This document shows positions 60,235 through 64,000 of a stretch of DNA of 64,000 nt, in pieces. The DNA comes from Chitinophagaceae bacterium UBA4407 (GTDB lineage Bacteria > Bacteroidota > Bacteroidia > Chitinophagales > Chitinophagaceae). How positions within the stretch are numbered: position 1 is the stretch's first letter; each line of letters starts with the position of its first letter. The stretch lies in the NCBI GenBank assembly GCA_002390845.1, contig DGQT01000112.1, positions 1 through 64,000 of the forward strand, read 5' to 3'. The position numbers and the translations under genes were made by a program. Below the pieces are notes generated by a model that was given only the letters and a program-made list of their open reading frames with translations, had not been told where the DNA came from and did no database searches.

Positions 60235-60768
60235 ATGGCCCAACCAAAAGTGACTAAAAACATTCGCAGACAATTGACTTTATTTGTTGACTCAAAAGAC
60301 GCCGAAGCGATTGAACAAGTAAGGCAAAAGTTTAATCCAAGACAATTTGAATTAATAAAATCTCACGTTACTTTATGCAGAGAAGATGAAATTGAAAATC
60401 TTGAGCATGTAATATTAAACTTGCTTTCATTAACAGAGACTGAACTTGTTGTTGAGTTTGGAGCAGCCAAAAAGTTTGACAACGGAAAAGGAGTTTTACT
60501 GCCTGCAAAAACTGACAAAATTGAATTTCAAGAGTTACGCAAAAAAATTCTACGTGGCATAAACGACAATCCACGAGTGCATGAACCGCACATTACTTTA
60601 ATGCACCCAAGAAACTCAATTTGCACAGACAATATATTTGGGCAGATTGAAAAAACAGAGTTGCCAACAAAAATAAATTTCAGAAGGATAAGTTTAATTG
60701 AGCAAAAAGACACTGGACCATGGAATATTTTGCAAGAATTTGAGCTTCAACTACAAGACAAAAAATAA
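60235..60768 (+). CDS. 2H phosphoesterase (2'-5' RNA ligase-like)
   Basis: A 177-residue protein with the two HxT motifs that define the 2H superfamily: H44-V-T46 (IKSHVTL) and H119-I-T121 (EPHITLMH). These residues act as acid and base on 2',3'-cyclic or 2'-5' phosphodiester bonds in RNA or small nucleotides. Length and fold order (beta-alpha-beta, ITL near 120) agree. The start codon is preceded by 110 bases of non-coding DNA. A role in nucleotide or RNA repair cannot be narrowed further. Confidence 0.88.
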   Translation: MAQPKVTKNIRRQLTLFVDSKDAEAIEQVRQKFNPRQFELIKSHVTLCREDEIENLEHVILNLLSLTETELVVEFGAAKKFDNGKGVLLPAKTDKIEFQELRKKILRGINDNPRVHEPHITLMHPRNSICTDNIFGQIEKTELPTKINFRRISLIEQKDTGPWNILQEFELQLQDKK

Positions 60769-60785
60769 GACCACCCAAACAGATA

Positions 60786-60819
60786 TGCCTGCACACAACA
60801 TGTACGTTTTGTGCAAGCA
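60786..60819. repeat. Cassette-boundary-like hairpin, copy 1
   Basis: TGC-C-TGCACA-C-AAC, loop ATGTAC, GTT-T-TGTGCA-A-GCA: an imperfect stem with three paired blocks separated by single mismatches. 18 bases after the 2H gene and 21 before the next start. The outer part is identical in copy 2 at 61878. Confidence 0.7.
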
Positions 60820-60839
60820 TTTCAAAACACCGCTTCTAA

Positions 60840-61877
60840 ATGCATAAGAACAAGAAAGTAGTAAGGATTATACGGTGGGCACTTTTAATATTACTTATTG
60901 TTTTTTTATATAAAGTTTTCTGGCCAAGGCATTACATTGTACAGTCGGGAGAAAAGGAAATAAATAGCACATTCTGGCATTTATCAACAGGATCTGCTAT
61001 TGGTTATACTTACATATCCTCTGTTTCAAAAGAAACTCAGGCATATCCAATCATTTATCTGCATGGCGGACCAGGTGGTGCTATTTCTAAGCGGGTAATT
61101 GATGATCTGAAACCGCTTAGTAACGATGGCTTTAATTTATACTTTTACGATCAGGTTGGTAGCGGCGCATCAGGCAGATTAAGTGATATTTCCGAATATA
61201 CTGTACAAAGACAAGTAGATGACTTAAATGAAATAATCACAAAAATCAATTCAGGAAAAGTTACATTAATTGGACAGTCGTGGGGCGCTGTACTAGCTTC
61301 TGCATACTTATCAAAGCACCCAGAAAGGATTGACAAAATAATTTTTACCAGCCCTGGCCCTGTTTATCCAATAAATAATACGGAAATAAACATTCCGGCT
61401 CCGGATAGCTTCAGATTACGGGCTCCATTTTATACAAATAAAGCAGCAAATGAATCTTCAACTAATATTCGGATTAAAGCAATTACATTTTTCGCTACCC
61501 GCTTTGGTATTAAAATGGCTTCTGATAAAGAAGTTGACGAATACGCCGACTTTCTTGATTCTAAAGCTTATAAATCGGCTTTGTGTGATACATCAGTAAA
61601 CCTGGCAAACAGGGGTAGTAATGGATTTTTCGCAGGCATAATGACATATAAAAGCGTATTACTCCTGAAAGATTTCAGAGAGAAAATTAAAGGTATAAAC
61701 ACGCCGGTTTTAATTTTGAAAGGACAATGTGATAATCAACCGTGGGGTGCTACCAATGAATATCTGAGTCTTTTTCCTAATCACAAATTTGTACTAATAC
61801 CAAATGCAGGACACTTCATAAATGTAGAGCAGCCTGAAATGTATATCCGGGAAATAAAAAACTTTCTATTACAATAA
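60840..61877 (+). CDS. Alpha/beta hydrolase, proline-iminopeptidase-like, membrane-anchored
   Basis: A 345-residue S33-type hydrolase. An N-terminal helix (about 9-25) should anchor it to the membrane. The oxyanion HGGPGG is at 75-80, and the triad is S147 (GQSWGA), D298 (CDNQPWG) and H325 (AGHFINV). Substrate could be N-terminal proline peptides or another ester or amide. The gene is bracketed by two direct copies of the same hairpin (60786 and 61878), the second beginning immediately after its stop codon. Confidence 0.88.
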   Translation: MHKNKKVVRIIRWALLILLIVFLYKVFWPRHYIVQSGEKEINSTFWHLSTGSAIGYTYISSVSKETQAYPIIYLHGGPGGAISKRVIDDLKPLSNDGFNLYFYDQVGSGASGRLSDISEYTVQRQVDDLNEIITKINSGKVTLIGQSWGAVLASAYLSKHPERIDKIIFTSPGPVYPINNTEINIPAPDSFRLRAPFYTNKAANESSTNIRIKAITFFATRFGIKMASDKEVDEYADFLDSKAYKSALCDTSVNLANRGSNGFFAGIMTYKSVLLLKDFREKIKGINTPVLILKGQCDNQPWGATNEYLSLFPNHKFVLIPNAGHFINVEQPEMYIREIKNFLLQ

Positions 61878-61909
61878 TGCCTGCACACACATGGGGGTTT
61901 GTGCAAGCA
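61878..61909. repeat. Cassette-boundary-like hairpin, copy 2
   Basis: TGC-C-TGCACA ... TGTGCA-A-GCA with the loop region CACATGGGGGTT. It has the same outer blocks and the same C/A mismatch as copy 1, in the same orientation, 1092 bases away. Confidence 0.7.
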
Positions 61910-61984
61910 GGGCTTGATGGAATTCTGTTTGGCTTTTTGTTGTTAACTTCAACTTTATATTTTCAATCGGCTTTAGTTGTTGTA

Positions 61985-62004
61985 CCGGCATTATAAAATG
62001 CCGG
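61985..62004. other. Perfect hairpin upstream of the PhzF gene
   Basis: CCGGCATT-ATAA-AATGCCGG, an 8-bp stem with a 4-nt loop, 78 bases before the GTG start. No T-run; could be an operator or a transcription pause. Confidence 0.55.
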
Positions 62005-62081
62005 CACGGCAGCAAGCCGTAAACCCTGGTGGCTATTGTATTGAAGCTCCGGATCTCTAACATACTTCAAAAGAATTAATA

Positions 62082-62888
62082 GTGCTAAAAACATATTTTG
62101 TAGACTCTTTTACTTCTGAGCCTTTCAAAGGTAACCCGGCAGCAGTATGTATGCCTGATGATGAAATAGGCCATGAAAAAATGTTAAAAATTGCCGGTGA
62201 AATCGGGTTTTCCGAAACTGCATTTATCAAACAAATTAACGGTGACAGCCGCTACAGCATTCGATATTTTTCGCCAAAAAAAGAAATCGCTTTATGTGGG
62301 CACGCAACGCTTGCTTCAGCCAAAATAATATTCGAAAAAACTCAGGCATCTGCTATTAGCTTTTTAACAGGCGAGAATTTGAACTTAACGATAGAAAAAA
62401 ATGGCAGTAACATTATAATGGAATTTCCCATTTATGATACTGTTCCGCTAATAACACCACAAGCTGTACTCAGAGCTTTAGGAATAAATCACATTATCAA
62501 TTCTTCATATAGCCCAAAGAATAAAATAATCTTACTTGAAATAACTGATACCCAAACATTGGGATCATTAAATCCTGATTTCAATGCTTTAATAAATTCT
62601 TACGAAAATATAAATGGCGTTTTGGTAACCGCAGCCTCAGGTACAGATGAGTACGACTTCCACTATCGCTACTTTTGGCCATGGGCGGGAACCAACGAAG
62701 ATCCTGTAACAGGAGGTGTTCAGACTTTTTTGGCTAAGTATTGGTCAACAAGACTAAGCAAGAAAAAGATGAATGCTTTTCAATCTTCACAGCGAACTGG
62801 TTTTATGACAGTAGAACTAAATGGTGACAAAGTTTTAATATATGGAACAGCTGTAATTGTATTTGAAGGCTACCTAACCTGTGTATAA
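62082..62888 (+). CDS. PhzF family isomerase
   Basis: A 268-residue protein of the diaminopimelate-epimerase fold. The catalytic glutamate is E45 (GFSETAFIKQ), as in PhzF; other family blocks are FKGNPAAVC (15-23), RYFSPKKEIALCGHATLAS (near 65, in part) and GTNEDPVTGGVQTFL (near 203). The start is a GTG. Most such proteins outside phenazine clusters have unknown substrates, and there are no phenazine genes here. Last gene of the same-strand run. Confidence 0.9.
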   Translation: MLKTYFVDSFTSEPFKGNPAAVCMPDDEIGHEKMLKIAGEIGFSETAFIKQINGDSRYSIRYFSPKKEIALCGHATLASAKIIFEKTQASAISFLTGENLNLTIEKNGSNIIMEFPIYDTVPLITPQAVLRALGINHIINSSYSPKNKIILLEITDTQTLGSLNPDFNALINSYENINGVLVTAASGTDEYDFHYRYFWPWAGTNEDPVTGGVQTFLAKYWSTRLSKKKMNAFQSSQRTGFMTVELNGDKVLIYGTAVIVFEGYLTCV

Positions 62889-63038
62889 TATTTTTATAAA
62901 GAACCAGGATGTTAACAACAATATACAATATGGGTATTTGCAAAAAACCCAGCATAGGGAATGCTAATCTTCAAACTGCAGATAGCCCTTTTTCGCTGGT
63001 TAAATTGTTAAACGGGCACTCGATCCCTTAAACCCAAA

Positions 63039-63158
63039 TTTTGCAGTAGAAATTTTTTGAGCCCTGCAGTAGATTTTTATGGTATCGTTCCTTGCGTCGC
63101 ACACTTGTACTGAAGAATATAACTGAGCTTTCAACAGCCAATACATCCAACTGCAAAA
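63039..63158 (+). mobile_element. 120-bp IRE-A copy with terminal inverted repeats
   Basis: TTTTGCAGT (63039-63047) and ACTGCAAAA (63150-63158). Core TTGCGTCGCACACTTGTAC at 63092-63110. Same length and internal order as 42842-42961 with few substitutions, so the two share a recent origin. It occupies part of a 570-base gap without a gene. Confidence 0.75.
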
Positions 63159-63218
63159 TCCCGTTTAATGCTGAAACCGGTTCGTAAACTGTAACCACAG
63201 CCGCCACATTATCTAAAC

Positions 63219-63258
63219 GTACAATCACTCATGAACCATTGGTACACACAGGCACATG
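63219..63258. repeat. 40-bp dispersed repeat, copy 2
   Basis: GTACAATCACTCATGAACC through CAGGCACATG; reverse complement of 28394-28433 with two mismatches. Confidence 0.8.
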
Positions 63259-63324
63259 AAGGATAATGGTCACGCGGCTTTGAGCCGTCAGGCCGATATT
63301 GCCATCTTCGCTTTGCCGGTTATT

Positions 63325-63382
63325 GTTCCTTAAGAGCAAGTGTGCGACGCAACGATGCTCAATCCCTATTCTAAAGCCGGGC
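63325..63382 (-). repeat. IRE-A element
   Basis: Core as GTGTGCGACGCAA (63340-63352), preceded by GAGCAA rather than GTACAA. Followed by CGATGCTCAATCC and the GCCGGGCTC end (63375-63383). Confidence 0.7.
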
Positions 63383-63459
63383 TCCTGAAATTCACCCGCA
63401 ATCAGCATGAACCACGAACAATAAACCATTCACCTGCGCTTCTTATCTTTACAGCAATC

Positions 63460-64000
63460 ATGATTAAAGTTGTTATATACGAAGACGATATTGCTTTCCG
63501 CGAAACGCTTTCTATCCTTGTAAACGGTACCGAAGGTTTTGAACTGAAGGGTGCTTACGAAAACTGCAATGGCATTGAACAACAGATACGCAAACTAAAG
63601 CCCGATGTGGTTTTGATGGACATTAACATGCCGGGCACCGATGGCCTTGAAGGGCTTAAAATTATACGTGGTTGCGCACCCGAAACCAACGTGCTCATGT
63701 TCACCATCTTCGACGACAACGAACGCATATTTCAGGCGATCTGTAATGGTGCCAATGGTTATATATTAAAGAAAACACCACCGGCAAAAATACTGGAAGC
63801 CATACAGGAAGTGTATAATGGCGGTGCCCCCATTACCTCGAGCATTGCAAGAAAAATACTGATGATGTTCCCCAAAGCACCGGCCCGCAGTGCAGAAGCA
63901 GATAAGCTTTCAACCCGTGAACAGGAAATACTGCAACTGCTTACCAAGGGCTACAGTTATAAAATGATTGCCGCCGAATTAAATATTGCGCTCGAAACGG
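63460..64000 (+). CDS. NarL/FixJ-family response regulator, cut by window end
   Basis: The first 180 residues are visible. The receiver domain has the acidic pair D9-D10 region (VIYEDD), the phosphorylation site D54 (VVLMDINMPGTDG), and the lysine in GYILKKTPP (near 105). A LuxR-type helix-turn-helix begins at about 150 (LSTREQEILQLLTKGYSYKMI, in part) and runs off the window. It should be a DNA-binding partner of a histidine kinase that is not in the window. Start at ATG 63460, preceded by a C-rich leader. Confidence 0.93.
   Translation, partial: MIKVVIYEDDIAFRETLSILVNGTEGFELKGAYENCNGIEQQIRKLKPDVVLMDINMPGTDGLEGLKIIRGCAPETNVLMFTIFDDNERIFQAICNGANGYILKKTPPAKILEAIQEVYNGGAPITSSIARKILMMFPKAPARSAEADKLSTREQEILQLLTKGYSYKMIAAELNIALET

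Noticed and set aside
60786..61909. Classical integron attC sites
   Set aside because: The hairpins lack RYYYAAC / GTTRRRY ends in the right places and no integrase gene is visible.
62889..63459. Transposase or integrase remnant in the last gap
   Set aside because: Only non-coding repeats are seen; no frame of more than about 66 residues and none with recognisable motifs.

Overview
This window comes from a bacterium of the phylum Bacteroidota. Promoters fit the TTTG / TAnnTTTG pattern, and there are type IX secretion (T9SS) substrates of both sorting classes, a T9SS plug-domain protein, DUF2027-Smr, DUF4476 and head-GIN proteins, and an ATP-grasp / alpha-E / transglutaminase trio. Gene content and intergenic style suggest the Chitinophagaceae, but that is an inference; no 16S gene is present. 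The DNA is moderately AT-rich, most genes are short transcription units, and intergenic gaps are long and crowded with repeats. No tRNA, rRNA, CRISPR array, prophage or transposase gene was seen.

Layout. 0.1-7.5 kb: rplK-rplA-rplJ-rplL with its own promoter, a possible L1-binding leader and a terminator; then an outer-membrane protein gene on the other strand; then rpoB alone, with its own promoter and terminator and no rpoC after it. 7.7-13 kb: RNase P RNA, a DUF2027-Smr protein, a DUF2306 membrane protein, a T9SS type B surface protein, the small SRP RNA and a transaldolase-family enzyme. 13-22 kb: a surface-polysaccharide region (long boxA-like leader, sugar epimerase, FAD oxidoreductase, WecA-like transferase, polysaccharide deacetylase, then a T9SS leucine-rich-repeat protein and a glycosyltransferase on the minus strand). 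22-25.6 kb: the transglutaminase / alpha-E / ATP-grasp set. 25.7-47.9 kb: mixed housekeeping and envelope genes, including murB, a MoxR-type ATPase, methionine gamma-lyase-like enzyme, VanX-type dipeptidase, class C serine hydrolase, D-amino-acid oxidase, LolE-type permease, T9SS plug protein, LemA with DUF2207, and a radical SAM protein. 48-58.3 kb: arginase family, two ECF sigma factors (one with a YCII partner), uvrA and an aminotransferase. 58.9-62.9 kb: four short same-strand genes, one of them bracketed by two copies of a small hairpin. The window ends inside a NarL-type response regulator.

The most unusual content is between the genes. (1) A dense family of intergenic elements, about 38 cores in 64 kb, carries one of three exchangeable cores: A TTGCGTCGCAC, B TTGTGTCACTC, C TTGCCACGCTCG. 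They often occur as inverted pairs, and I call them IRE-A, IRE-B and IRE-C. (2) Two copies of a separate roughly 140-bp element (48.1 and 56.3 kb) have a loop-to-tail pseudoknot and a second hairpin, and all three helices show compensatory changes between the copies. (3) Two 42-bp minisatellites (20.4 and 58.5 kb), each fused to an IRE-C, have units that fold into two small hairpins with at least one compensatory change. (4) Heptanucleotide tandem repeats occur in intergenic DNA and inside murB and uvrA. The repeats coincide with unusually split operons such as rplL / rpoB / rpoC.

All gene functions are assigned by reading motifs; no database search was run.
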